A stretch of DNA of 64,000 nt from Bacillus sp. P14.5 (GTDB lineage Bacteria > Bacillota > Bacilli > Bacillales > Bacillaceae_B). Position numbers and translations under genes: made by a program. Below the pieces are notes generated by a model. It was not told the origin of the DNA. It did no database searches and was given only the letters and a program-made list of their open reading frames with translations. Positions 20,645 to 28,181 of this stretch are shown one piece after another. The DNA lies in the NCBI RefSeq assembly GCF_003316765.1, contig NZ_NIJF01000066.1:62001-126000 (forward strand), read 5' to 3'. Position 1 is the stretch's first letter, and each line of letters begins with the position of its first letter.

Positions 20645-20722
20645 AGTGGTGACAGTCACCACCCGGTTTTTGTCGATTTGTCGATCCCTCCTCGTGACAG
20701 TCACGACCCGAAAAATGTCGAT
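20645..20722. repeat. REP family A, two copies upstream of the RAYT gene
   Basis: 20645-20676 (GTGGTGACAGTCACCACCC with a TTTTTGTCGA tail) and 20692-20722 (CGTGACAGTCACGACCCG with an AAATGTCGA tail), in the same orientation, about 80 bases before the transposase start. Confidence 0.85.
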
Positions 20723-20800
20723 GACTGTCTTTTTTATGAAGGATTTTCATTAGAAAGGTAGAATAATAGTAATAGCTTAATAAGAAAGGCAGGTGAAATA

Positions 20801-21376
20801 ATGCCAAGAAAAAGAAGGGGAGAGTGGTCATCTGACCATTTTTACCATATTGTCACCCGGGGCAATCGAAGAGATCCCCTCGTCCAGGATGAGAGGGATG
20901 CCGACGCTTTCTTATCCATCCTCACCAAAGTCCACGAAAAGACGTCATTTGAAATGGCCTCCTTCTGCTTGATGACCAACCACTATCATTTACACATGCG
21001 ATCCTCCCAGTATGATATGTCCAAAGTGATGGCTATGATTAACCGAAGATATTCCAGCTACTACAATACTCGGTATAATCTAACGGGACACGCCTATGAA
21101 GAAAGATTCTTTTCTGACAAGGTACCTGGCGTCATCAACAACATCCATCTAAGCCACTATATCCATATGAACCCGGTGAGGGCGAACATGGTGAGTGATC
21201 CGGCTGAGTACAGCTGGAGCTCCTATCAGTACTTCCACAACTTGTCCCTTCCTTACCCGACATTCTTCAGCCCGCTCCATATACTCGATTGCTACGGTGG
21301 AACAATCGCAGAGAAGCAAATGAAGTATCTGGAAAGCCTCGATCATTACAATGAAAAATTCCTGAGTAAAATTTAA
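20801..21376 (+). CDS. REP-associated tyrosine transposase (RAYT, Y1 HUH family), copy 1
   Basis: A 191-residue HUH-type nuclease of the IS200/IS605-related RAYT group. The metal-binding HUH motif is in MTNHYHLHM (about residues 62-70). The catalytic tyrosine is the Y of LSHYIHMNPVRA (about 118-129), the typical RAYT Y-x-x-N-P arrangement. The N-terminus MPRKRRGEW leads into HFYHIVTRGNRR, also typical. ATG 20801 follows AGGCAGGTG. The gene is flanked by seven copies of one palindromic family in the window, five within 2 kb, which identifies its likely substrate. RAYTs are single-copy, domesticated enzymes that act on REP sequences; the host role is unknown. A diverged second copy of its last 42 codons follows. 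Confidence 0.93.
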   Translation: MPRKRRGEWSSDHFYHIVTRGNRRDPLVQDERDADAFLSILTKVHEKTSFEMASFCLMTNHYHLHMRSSQYDMSKVMAMINRRYSSYYNTRYNLTGHAYEERFFSDKVPGVINNIHLSHYIHMNPVRANMVSDPAEYSWSSYQYFHNLSLPYPTFFSPLHILDCYGGTIAEKQMKYLESLDHYNEKFLSKI

Positions 21377-21396
21377 AAGCTAAAAGCTATAATGAA

Positions 21397-21447
21397 AACA
21401 CCGGCTTTCACTGCCCATAAGGAGTGGAGAAAGCCGGTGTTTTTTTT
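21397..21447 (+). terminator. Terminator of the RAYT gene
   Basis: AACACCGGCTTTC / GAAAGCCGGTGTT stem of 13 bases followed by a run of Ts. Confidence 0.9.
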
Positions 21448-21481
21448 CGACATATTTCGGGGCGTGACAGTCACACCCCGG
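21447..21481. repeat. REP family A, copy after the RAYT gene
   Basis: TCGACATATTTCGGGGCG followed by TGACAGTCAC and ACCCCGG; it begins at the terminator T run. Confidence 0.88.
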
Positions 21482-21630
21482 TTTCCTTACCCGACATTCT
21501 TCAGCCCCCTCCATATACTCGATTGCTACGACGGAACCATCGTAGAGCAGCAAGTGAAGTATCTGGAAAGCCTCGATCATTACAATGAAAAATTCCTGAG
21601 TAAAATATAAAAGCTAAAAGCTATAATGAA

Positions 21631-21680
21631 AACACCGGCTTTCACTGCCCATAAGGAGCGGAGAAAGCCGGTGTTTTTTT
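21631..21680 (+). terminator. Duplicated copy of the RAYT terminator
   Basis: Same AACACCGGCTTTC / GAAAGCCGGTGTT stem with a T run, in the second copy of the 234-bp unit. Confidence 0.85.
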
Positions 21681-21714
21681 CGACATATTTCGGGGCGTGA
21701 CAGTCACGCCCCGG
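21680..21714. repeat. REP family A, copy in the duplicated unit
   Basis: TCGACATATTTCGGGGCG followed by TGACAGTCACG and CCCCGG, differing from the previous copy by one base in the arm, which improves its symmetry. Confidence 0.88.
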
Positions 21715-21804
21715 TTGTTTTCAGCAGAACAAACCGCCACTCCAGGCTGATGGCTTGATTTATATGAAAAAAAGAGCCATCCTCACAGTCGGCTCCTAAC
21801 AATT

Positions 21805-22365
21805 TTAAAGGAATTTCACTTTCTCCTTACTGACATTTTCAGAAATGAGCTGTTTTAACTTCTCCTTGTCAGCCTTGGAACTGAAATAGGAATTGGGAAG
21901 TAAAATCGCCTTATTTCTTGAAATATACATTTGGAACATATCCGGATGCTCGCGTACCTTGAGAATGTCGTTCCATTCAAGATAGTTTGTCGATTTCCTG
22001 ATCTTCTGCTGAATTTCATCTGAAGAGAATATGTAGGTGATTTCATTCTTCAGAAGCTGGTCGCTCTTATACTCCTTGGCCGCCCGAAATTTGGTGAACA
22101 CTTTTGCAAACACTAATAACACGGAAGAAATGACCGTAGCGAATATCAAGCCCAATATGATCGCAAACGTCCAATCCCAAAGATCTTGATTGATACTCCA
22201 GGTGCCTATTATAAAAATGGCTAGGAAAGTGACGAAGCCCGATAGTAAGACAATTCGGTTGAACTTCTTGATATGGTAGCGGTTATGGTTAATAAAATCA
22301 TCCTTTGAAATCGTGCCACTCACTGTAAGGGAATCTCCGGCTATAGTAGAATTTTCCTGCTCCAT
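21805..22365 (-). CDS. YcxB-like membrane protein
   Basis: A 186-residue protein with two transmembrane helices (IVLLSGFVTFLAIFIIGTWS and FAIILGLIFATVISSVLLVF) and a C-terminal cytoplasmic domain of about 80 residues, with ITYIFSSDEIQQKIRKSTNY, LEWNDILKVREHPDMFQMYI and AILLPNSYF. This pattern is that of the YcxB-like family, whose function is unknown. I chose the ATG at 22365 (MEQENSTIAGDS), which has AGGAGGTCAT just upstream, over the longer frame from 22485. No neighbour suggests a pathway. Confidence 0.8.
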   Translation of the reverse strand: MEQENSTIAGDSLTVSGTISKDDFINHNRYHIKKFNRIVLLSGFVTFLAIFIIGTWSINQDLWDWTFAIILGLIFATVISSVLLVFAKVFTKFRAAKEYKSDQLLKNEITYIFSSDEIQQKIRKSTNYLEWNDILKVREHPDMFQMYISRNKAILLPNSYFSSKADKEKLKQLISENVSKEKVKFL

Positions 22366-22496
22366 ATAAAATGACCTCCTTTCGTGGAAAAATTTCCATC
22401 CTAAGGATAGTATAGTATAGGAAGGGGTCCGCTGAAATAAATAATCCCTTGTACCAAAAATTGGCACAAAGGATTTCGTCTTCACAGAAATTTATT

Positions 22497-22799
22497 TTAA
22501 GCTATAAGATCCTGTGCTACCGCTGGAATTCCAATTATTTTAAGAAAATGAGATATCTTATTTAGTGCTAAGTATCTATATTCTTCGAAAATATCAATCT
22601 CTTTTAGGACAGCGTATTTGTTTCTCCTGAAGCTTTTAGGGCCATCGGAAGTGTTTTTTAAGGGGGAGTCTGTGAGTTTATATGTGTAAACTTTTGCTTC
22701 TCCAACCTTCATCTGTGATGTCTTGAACTCGAAGTGGAATACGATCGCCAATTCATCATCAATATAGGACGGAATCACCTTCATTTCAATCTCACTCAT
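22497..22799 (-). CDS. Hypothetical protein, 100 residues
   Basis: A soluble 100-residue protein with no family I recognise. It begins MSEIEMKVIPSYIDDELAIV after a strong GGGAGG site and ends with a hydrophobic helix (LALNKISHFLKIIGIPAVAQ). No signal peptide or cysteines are seen. It sits upstream of the YcxB-like gene on the same strand, 131 bases from that gene's start; the two could be co-transcribed. Confidence 0.6.
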   Translation of the reverse strand: MSEIEMKVIPSYIDDELAIVFHFEFKTSQMKVGEAKVYTYKLTDSPLKNTSDGPKSFRRNKYAVLKEIDIFEEYRYLALNKISHFLKIIGIPAVAQDLIA

Positions 22800-23021
22800 T
22801 TACTTTACCTCCCTGTTTCGTTGATATAAATAGATTAACAAATTTCCGGAAAAAGAGGATTGGCTCTATAGGAGGAAAAGGAAGTAAATAAGGCCGGTTT
22901 TGAATGAAAAACATTCATTTTCTTGTATTATTATAACTTCGGGCATATTCTTAAAAGAATAATTAGTTAGTAGGAAAGAGAGGTACAATGGAAGGAGAAG
23001 GTCAATCAAACCGTTAAGTGA

Positions 23022-23052
23022 AATAAAAAACACTCCCCGATTTGGAAGTGCC
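23022..23052 (-). terminator. Probable terminator after the pro-peptide gene
   Basis: On the minus strand CACTTCC / GGGGAGTG with a short loop, then TTTTTT. It lies about 30 bases past the stop of the pro-peptide gene. Confidence 0.6.
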
Positions 23053-23080
23053 TTTACTCAACTGTATGTCATTTATGCGA

Positions 23081-23293
23081 TTAATACACCGGTGGAAGTT
23101 CTGCTGAATATACTGGCGGAAGCTCCGCTGAATATACTGGCGGAAGTTCGGCCTTATAAACCGGTGGAAGTTCTGCTTGATATACTGGTGGAAGTTCTAC
23201 TTTATTTAGAGCAGTGCTGGCTGCAGAGCTGGAAGCTGCAAATCCTAAAACTAAAACCGAAGCGGCTAATAAACCAATAAGTTTTTTCTTCAT
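23081..23293 (-). CDS. Secreted pro-peptide with five heptapeptide repeats (candidate quorum-sensing pheromone)
   Basis: A 70-residue pre-pro-peptide. Residues 1-24 are a clean signal peptide (MKKKLIGLLAASVLVLGF then AASSSA). After a short spacer come five tandem copies of ELPPVY with an eight-residue period: VELPPVY, then QAELPPVY, KAELPPVY, SAELPPVY, SAELPPVY, the last ending exactly at the stop codon. The start has AAAGGGAGGAAG upstream. A C-terminal heptapeptide of form A-(D/E)-L-P is the hallmark of PapR (ADLPFEF in the Bacillus cereus group), the ligand of PlcR. Here the adjacent divergent gene encodes a PlcR-like regulator. I infer that AELPPVY, or a form cut from it, is secreted, processed and re-imported. 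The multi-copy arrangement differs from classical single-copy PapR. Confidence 0.85.
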   Translation of the reverse strand: MKKKLIGLLAASVLVLGFAASSSAASTALNKVELPPVYQAELPPVYKAELPPVYSAELPPVYSAELPPVY

Positions 23294-23333
23294 GGGTACT
23301 TCCTCCCTTTGTCTATTTCAAATTCTTTCGTTA

Positions 23334-23350
23334 AAATGATGATATCATTT
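23334..23350. promoter_or_regulatory. Candidate operator: 7-3-7 perfect inverted repeat
   Basis: AAATGAT-GAT-ATCATTT lies between the divergent pro-peptide and regulator genes, 41-57 bases upstream of the pro-peptide start and just downstream of a TATAAA-like element on the minus strand. It is the only perfect palindrome of this size in the 200-base interval. Dimeric HTH regulators such as PlcR bind palindromes, so it is a plausible target. It does not match the known PlcR box (TATG...CATA). Confidence 0.45.
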
Positions 23351-23493
23351 ATAGTATTATTAAAGCACAAATTGTATTAGCATGCTTTATCGGTCTCGAG
23401 CCTTTATAACCAATTTAAGACTACATATTAAGTAATTTCTCTTGTTTTCTACAAAAAATATAACTTTAGGAATATTTTTAAGGGGTTTTTAAG

Positions 23494-24374
23494 ATGGACT
23501 TTTCGGCTGTAGGAAAAAAATTAAAGAATTACGTAAGAATATCGGATTATCTCAAGAAGAACTCGCTGAAGGAATATGTACACAGGCGCAAATCAGTAAG
23601 ATAGAGAAGGGTGACGTCTATCCGTACGCCTCCACCTTATATCAGATCTCGCAAAAGCTGGGAGTCGACGTCAACTATTTCTTCGATATTGGTATGACTC
23701 CCCGCCTCGATTATGTGGAAGAAGTGATGAAACAGCTTAAGCTGGCGAGAAGAGCTTTGAGGTATCAGGATGTCAAGGACCTTGTCGAGACGGAGATGGA
23801 GAACCCGCTCTTCATGAATAATAAGAAGAATCTTCAGCTGCTGCTATGGCACAGGGGAATCTACCAATTCGAGCTGTATAAGAAAGTGGATGAATCCATT
23901 GCGACGCTGAGGTCAGCTATCCATCTCACCCATACATCAGATAAGGTATGGACGGAGAGGGAAATAGAGATATTGCTGACCTCTGGTGTGATCTATTCAG
24001 AGGTCGATGAGCTGGAAAAAGCGCTGGAAGTATACTCCGAAGCCAAAGAGCATATACATCTTCTGCCCTATTTATCTGATTATACTATCAAAACCCGTCT
24101 TTACTATAATATCGCCAGGGTATTAACGCGGTTAAAGAAAATCGAAGAATCAACCACGTATTGTAAAGAAGCCATCCACTTCTGCATCAACAAAGACAAT
24201 ATGTATCTACTTGGAGAACTTCATTATCAGATAGGCTATAACTTCGAGTTGAGGGGCAATAAGGATGAAGCCTTGAAATATTTGAAGAAAGCCAAAATTG
24301 TCTTTGAACTTCAAGAGGATGAAAAATATATTAAATTCATTTCGCAAAAAGTGAATGATCTTTTACCAAAGTAA
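23494..24374 (+). CDS. PlcR-like RRNPP regulator (HTH + TPR), one frameshift near the N-terminus
   Basis: ATG 23494 starts MDFSAVGKK, then an A7 run (23514-23520) breaks the frame. One more A gives GKKIKELRKNIGLSQEELAE and joins without gap to the downstream frame, for 293 residues in all (PlcR is about 285). Residues 6-60 are an XRE-type helix-turn-helix (LSQEELAEGICTQAQISKIE). The rest is a TPR-like helical array of about five repeats, with AHKAL-like signatures such as DELEKALEVYSEAKEH and GNKDEALKYLKKAKIVF. HTH plus TPR next to a secreted pro-peptide defines the RRNPP class, in which the re-imported peptide binds the TPR groove. If the frameshift is real, a headless protein could start at 23694 and the circuit would be dead; I think an assembly error more likely. 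Confidence 0.82.
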
Positions 24375-24490
24375 GGGATTTGTAAGGGATTTGTTAAGTT
24401 ACTCTACCGGAAGAATCATCGTGCCTCTTAGCTGATAGAATGAAGTAAACGGAGTTTCCATTTCTTCTTATATAAGGGGAGGCATTGATA

Positions 24491-25827
24491 TTGAAGGTTA
24501 CGGTAATCGGAACTGGGTATGTGGGCCTTGTAACGGGAGCGGCTCTTGCTGACATAGGTCACAGGGTCACTTGTATGGACATTGATGAAGAAAAATTAAG
24601 ACATTGCAATCCGGGAGATCCCCGATCTACGAACCCGGAATGGAAGAGATGCTGAAGAGAAACCTGAAGGAAGGACGTCTTTTCTTCACCAGCGATTTCA
24701 GGCAAGCCTGTTCAGGTGCTGAGATCATTTTCATAGCTGTAGGGACCCCTCCAAATGCTGATGGATCAGCCAACCTTTCTTTCATTAAAAGTGCTGCAGA
24801 AAACGTAGCACACTATATAGATGAGGAAGGCGTGCTGATTGTAACCAAAAGCACGGTTCCGGTGGGGACCAACAGGAAAGTGAAGGAATGGATCTCGGCA
24901 GAGTTAAAACAAACCATTCACTTCGATGTCGTTTCCAACCCGGAATTCCTGAGAGAAGGGTCAGCTATTAAGGACACCTTTGAGGCGGACCGGATTGTCA
25001 TTGGTGCTTCATCTGAAGAAGCGGCAGGCAAACTGGAAAAACTTTATCAGCCATTCAAGACCGTTATAGTAAAAACCTCAATAGAAAGTGCCGAAATGAT
25101 TAAGTATGCCTCCAATGCTTTTCTTGCTGCCAAAATCAGCTTTATCAACGAGATTTCCAATCTGTGCGAAAGTTTGGATGCGGACATAGAAGAGGTGGCC
25201 AAAGGAATGGGAATGGACCACCGGATCGGATCTGCCTTTCTTAAGGCGGGGATCGGCTACGGAGGCTCCTGCTTTCCTAAGGATACCAATGCCCTGGTCC
25301 AACTCGCAGGAGGGATCCAGCATCACTTTGAATTACTGGAATCGGTGATCAGGGTTAACGCCAAACAACAAACCAAGCTGGTGGATAGTGCGATTGAGCA
25401 CCTGGGCGGATTGAACGGAAAACAAATTGCTCTATTGGGACTGTCATTTAAGCCTAATACCGATGATATCCGGGAGGCAGCTTCCATTGAGATGATTCAA
25501 GAATTACTGGACCATGGAGCTGATATTGAAGTATATGATCCTGCAGCCATGCACCATGTGAAGAAGATTTTCGGAAACAAGATCAGCTATGCGGAAAATC
25601 CAATGGGGGCTGTGTACCAGAAGGACCTTGTCTTCATTGTGACGGAATGGGAGGAATTCAGGACATTAAGAATGGAAAGCCTCATCAAAGGTATGAAGAC
25701 ACCCGTCATCCTGGATGGAAGGAACTGCTTCAGTCTGGAGGAAGCACGAGGGGTGATTGCGGACTATATATCCATTGGCAGACCCAAAGTCCTTAATTAC
25801 TCGAAAATACAAGCAGCCAGCCAATGA
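24491..25827 (+). CDS. UDP-glucose 6-dehydrogenase (one frameshift)
   Basis: Oxidises UDP-glucose to UDP-glucuronate with two NAD+, a precursor for capsule or teichuronic acid. TTG 24491 after AAGGGGAGG opens with the Rossmann motif [15 protein letters not shown]. The frame breaks at A5 (24591-24595); one more A restores [18 protein letters not shown] and a protein of 445 residues, family-typical. Downstream are [27 protein letters not shown], the [10 protein letters not shown] motif, the catalytic cysteine in [11 protein letters not shown], and [14 protein letters not shown]. It sits between the quorum-sensing pair and the LCP genes and presumably feeds the capsule pathway with gtaB at 46.4 kb. 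TuaD and YwqF are the Bacillus relatives; which is the orthologue cannot be told here. Confidence 0.92.
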
Positions 25828-25860
25828 AAGGGTTCTAAGCCCTTCTTGGCTGGCTGCCTC
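25811..25860 (+). terminator. Long-stem terminator overlapping the end of the UDP-glucose dehydrogenase gene
   Basis: GCAGCCAGCCAA / TTGGCTGGCTGC with an inner GAAAGGG / CCCTTC stem; the left arm is in the last codons of the gene. The T run is weak. Confidence 0.7.
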
Positions 25861-25888
25861 ATTTATGAAGCGAACTGGTGACCGGCCA

Positions 25889-26821
25889 TCACAACTCCAA
25901 GTGATCTTTCATACGTTCCCGTATTTCCATTAATTCTTCATCGGGTACGACATAATACCAAATGCCTTCAATCGTTTCACCTGAACCACCATCGATATTG
26001 ATTTGTTCAATATCCTTGGCAGCTGATTTATAATGCTTCTGAATGTCGACCATTTCTTCAAAGGTTAAGTTGGTTTTGACGTTATTTCCTAAAGCCTTGA
26101 ACACATTATCAAACTTCCAGAGGGTGGAGACGCTGGCACCTCTGTCGATGATTCCCTGTATGACCTCCCGCTGGCGCAGCTGACGCCCGAAGTCGCCGCG
26201 CGGATCATCCTTGCGCATCCTTGCGAAAGCCAAGGCTTCTTCACCGTTCAACTCCAATTCACCTTTGCGGAAGTCATGGCCATTATAAGAGAAAGACAGA
26301 TCATTATTGACCGTGACTCCTCCCACGGCGTCGACAATCTCCTGAAACCCTTCCATATTGATTGTCGTATAATAATCAATGGGGATGTCAAGAAAATTTT
26401 CAGCCGTTTCCATAGCCATTTCTACACCTCCGAAGGCATAGGCATGATTTATCTTATCTTTGAATCCTTTGCCGACAATCTCGGTCAAGGTATCCCGGGG
26501 GATGCTTACCATCTTGACGGACTCCTGCTTGGGATTAACAGTCAAAACAATGAGTGAATCAGAACGGCCGGCGTCGTTCTCCCGCTCATCGACTCCGAGG
26601 AGGAGCACGGAAAAGGGGTCTTTTTTATTAAACGCCACATCCTCCTGCCTCTTATCGGACTTCTCACGGTCGATCGGTGAATGCATGGATTCCACGCTTT
26701 TATTTAAGGTGTGGTAGACATAATAAGCATAGGCGCCGCCGATAATAAGGAATAGTCCTACAATCATTCCTACGATACGAAGCCATCGCCGTTTCCGTTT
26801 ACGGTGTTTCTCACTTCTCAT
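25889..26821 (-). CDS. LytR-CpsA-Psr (LCP) family glycopolymer transferase, TagU-like
   Basis: A 310-residue membrane enzyme that transfers undecaprenyl-linked glycopolymers (teichoic acid or capsule) to peptidoglycan on the outer face. A basic N-terminus (SEKHRKRKRRWLR), one transmembrane helix (IVGMIVGLFLIIGGAYAYYV), then the LCP domain with FSVLLLGVDERENDAGRSDS, VKMVSIPRDT, INHAYAFGG and LAFARMRKDDPRGDFGRQLR. The arginines and aspartates in these motifs bind the polyprenyl pyrophosphate head group and magnesium. I chose ATG 26821 (MRSEKH), behind GAGAGGG, over 26893. A close paralogue follows at 27.1-28.1 kb. Confidence 0.9.
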   Translation of the reverse strand: MRSEKHRKRKRRWLRIVGMIVGLFLIIGGAYAYYVYHTLNKSVESMHSPIDREKSDKRQEDVAFNKKDPFSVLLLGVDERENDAGRSDSLIVLTVNPKQESVKMVSIPRDTLTEIVGKGFKDKINHAYAFGGVEMAMETAENFLDIPIDYYTTINMEGFQEIVDAVGGVTVNNDLSFSYNGHDFRKGELELNGEEALAFARMRKDDPRGDFGRQLRQREVIQGIIDRGASVSTLWKFDNVFKALGNNVKTNLTFEEMVDIQKHYKSAAKDIEQINIDGGSGETIEGIWYYVVPDEELMEIRERMKDHLEL

Positions 26822-27105
26822 ATAAAAAACCCTCTCGCTATCGTAATGAACATCTACTGCAGTCGATCTCCAATCGTACTCTCTACTATTCATACTACCC
26901 TTATCCTAAAAGGATTACTCTTGAGAAGCCTCTAGAGCTGCAGGTGAAAAAGCTGTTTACATCTACATTGCTCACTTGGAAAAACTTCAATAATCAAATT
27001 TCCCTTGCATACTAAGGTTCTCATTATAAGGCTAGTATATCAGATATCGACGGAGTACTATGGCGTCGTTATCTTCCCGCTATCATATTAAGCAGCCTTA
27101 AGAAA

Positions 27106-27137
27106 AAGCCCCAAAAAAGACTTCCACCGGGAAGCCT
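27106..27137 (-). terminator. Terminator after the second LCP gene
   Basis: Minus strand GGCTTCCCGGTGGAAGTC followed by TTTTTT, directly after the stop of the 27.1-28.1 kb gene. Confidence 0.8.
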
Positions 27138-27139
27138 CA

Positions 27140-28078
27140 TTAATCAATTTTCATATGCTCTTTAAATAGATCTTGAATGCGGGTGATTTCTGTGTCAGGA
27201 ATCACATAGTAATAAATTCCGTCAATCTTGGTCCCGGATCCATCCTGGATTTGAATTTGATCGATCGTAGCGGATGCTGCTTTGTAATGCTTTTGGATAT
27301 CAACCATCTCATCGAATGTCAGGTTGGTTTTAATATTCTTCCCAAGGGCATCGAAAATATTATCAAAATTCCATAAGCTTGAGACGCTGGCACCCTCTTT
27401 AATGACTGCCTGGATGATTTGACGCTGTCTCAGTTGTCTTCCGAAATCATTGCGTGGATCTTCATAACGCATACGGGAAAAAGCCAGTGCTTCTTTTCCA
27501 TTCAATGTCAGTTCACCTTCAGGGAATGTAAAGCCTTCATATTCAAACGACAGGTCATTTTGGACAGTAACCCCGCCTACTGCATTGACGATTTCCTGAA
27601 AGCCCTCCATATTGATCTGAACGAAATAATCAATCGGGATATCAATAAGATTCTCAACAGTGTCCATCGCCATTTCCACTCCCCCAAATGCATAGGAGTG
27701 ATTAATTTTGTCTTTTATTCCTTTTCCGACTATTTCTGTAAGGGTATCTCTTGGGATGCTGATCATCTTGACGGACTTCAATTCAGGGTTGACAGACAGG
27801 ACAATCATGGAATCTGAACGTCCTTTGTCATTCTCCCTCTCATCCACACCCATCAGCAGGACGGAAAAAGGCTCTCTGTAGTTAAACTGAATATCCTCTG
27901 TTCTTTTGGTGGATTTCTCACGGTCAATGGGGTTATGCATCGTTTCGACTGCTTTATTTATAGAATGATAGACACTATAGGCATAGGCTCCGCCGCTGAA
28001 CAGCATAATCAATAGGATAACTCCGGTGATCATAAGCCATTTGCGCTTTCTGCCTGCTCGTTTACTGCTTCTCATCAC
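27140..28078 (-). CDS. LytR-CpsA-Psr (LCP) family glycopolymer transferase, second copy
   Basis: A 312-residue paralogue of the preceding LCP protein. It shares the membrane helix (LMITGVILLIMLFSGGAYAY) and the motifs FSVLLMGVDERENDKGRSDS, VKMISIPRDT, INHSYAFGG and FSRMRYEDPRNDFGRQLRQR. The two are alike along their whole length, so a tandem duplication is likely. It is separated from the other copy by about 320 bases and has its own terminator, so it is probably its own unit. It starts GTG-ATG at 28078/28075 after GTGAGGT. In capsule loci such enzymes attach the finished polymer to the wall; with two copies, one may serve teichoic acid and one capsule, but the sequence does not say which. 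Confidence 0.9.
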   Translation of the reverse strand: MMRSSKRAGRKRKWLMITGVILLIMLFSGGAYAYSVYHSINKAVETMHNPIDREKSTKRTEDIQFNYREPFSVLLMGVDERENDKGRSDSMIVLSVNPELKSVKMISIPRDTLTEIVGKGIKDKINHSYAFGGVEMAMDTVENLIDIPIDYFVQINMEGFQEIVNAVGGVTVQNDLSFEYEGFTFPEGELTLNGKEALAFSRMRYEDPRNDFGRQLRQRQIIQAVIKEGASVSSLWNFDNIFDALGKNIKTNLTFDEMVDIQKHYKAASATIDQIQIQDGSGTKIDGIYYYVIPDTEITRIQDLFKEHMKID

Positions 28079-28149
28079 GTATACCTCACTTAATTTAATG
28101 GACTAAAATACAGAATAGCAAATTAATGGAGAAATAGATAGACGGTAAG

Positions 28150-28181
28150 ATAAAAAAATAACCTTCAGCTGGTGAAGGTTA
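28150..28181 (-). terminator. Terminator of the SGNH hydrolase gene
   Basis: Minus strand AACCTTCACCAGCTGAAGGTT then ATTTTTTTA. The stem overlaps the last codons of the gene. Confidence 0.8.

Larger units (their letters stand above)
21251..21717. repeat. 234-bp tandem duplication: RAYT 3' end + terminator + REP
   Basis: Bases 21251-21484 and 21485-21717 are two copies of one unit. Each holds the last 42 codons of the RAYT gene, its stop, a terminator hairpin and a family A REP. The copies differ at scattered bases (for example GGTGGAACAATCGC versus GACGGAACCATCGT), yet the second keeps an open frame ending KYLESLDHYNEKFLSKI. The second copy has no start and should not be called a gene. Confidence 0.88.

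Noticed and set aside
21392..21610. A separate 72-residue gene after RAYT-1
   Set aside because: It is the duplicated tail of RAYT-1 joined to terminator and REP sequence, with no proper start.
23092..23280. Open frame on the plus strand opposite the pro-peptide
   Set aside because: It is a shadow of the 24-base coding repeats; the minus strand has the signal peptide and ribosome site.
23300..23490. Classical PlcR box (TATG...CATA)
   Set aside because: No match in the interval; the palindrome found has a different sequence.
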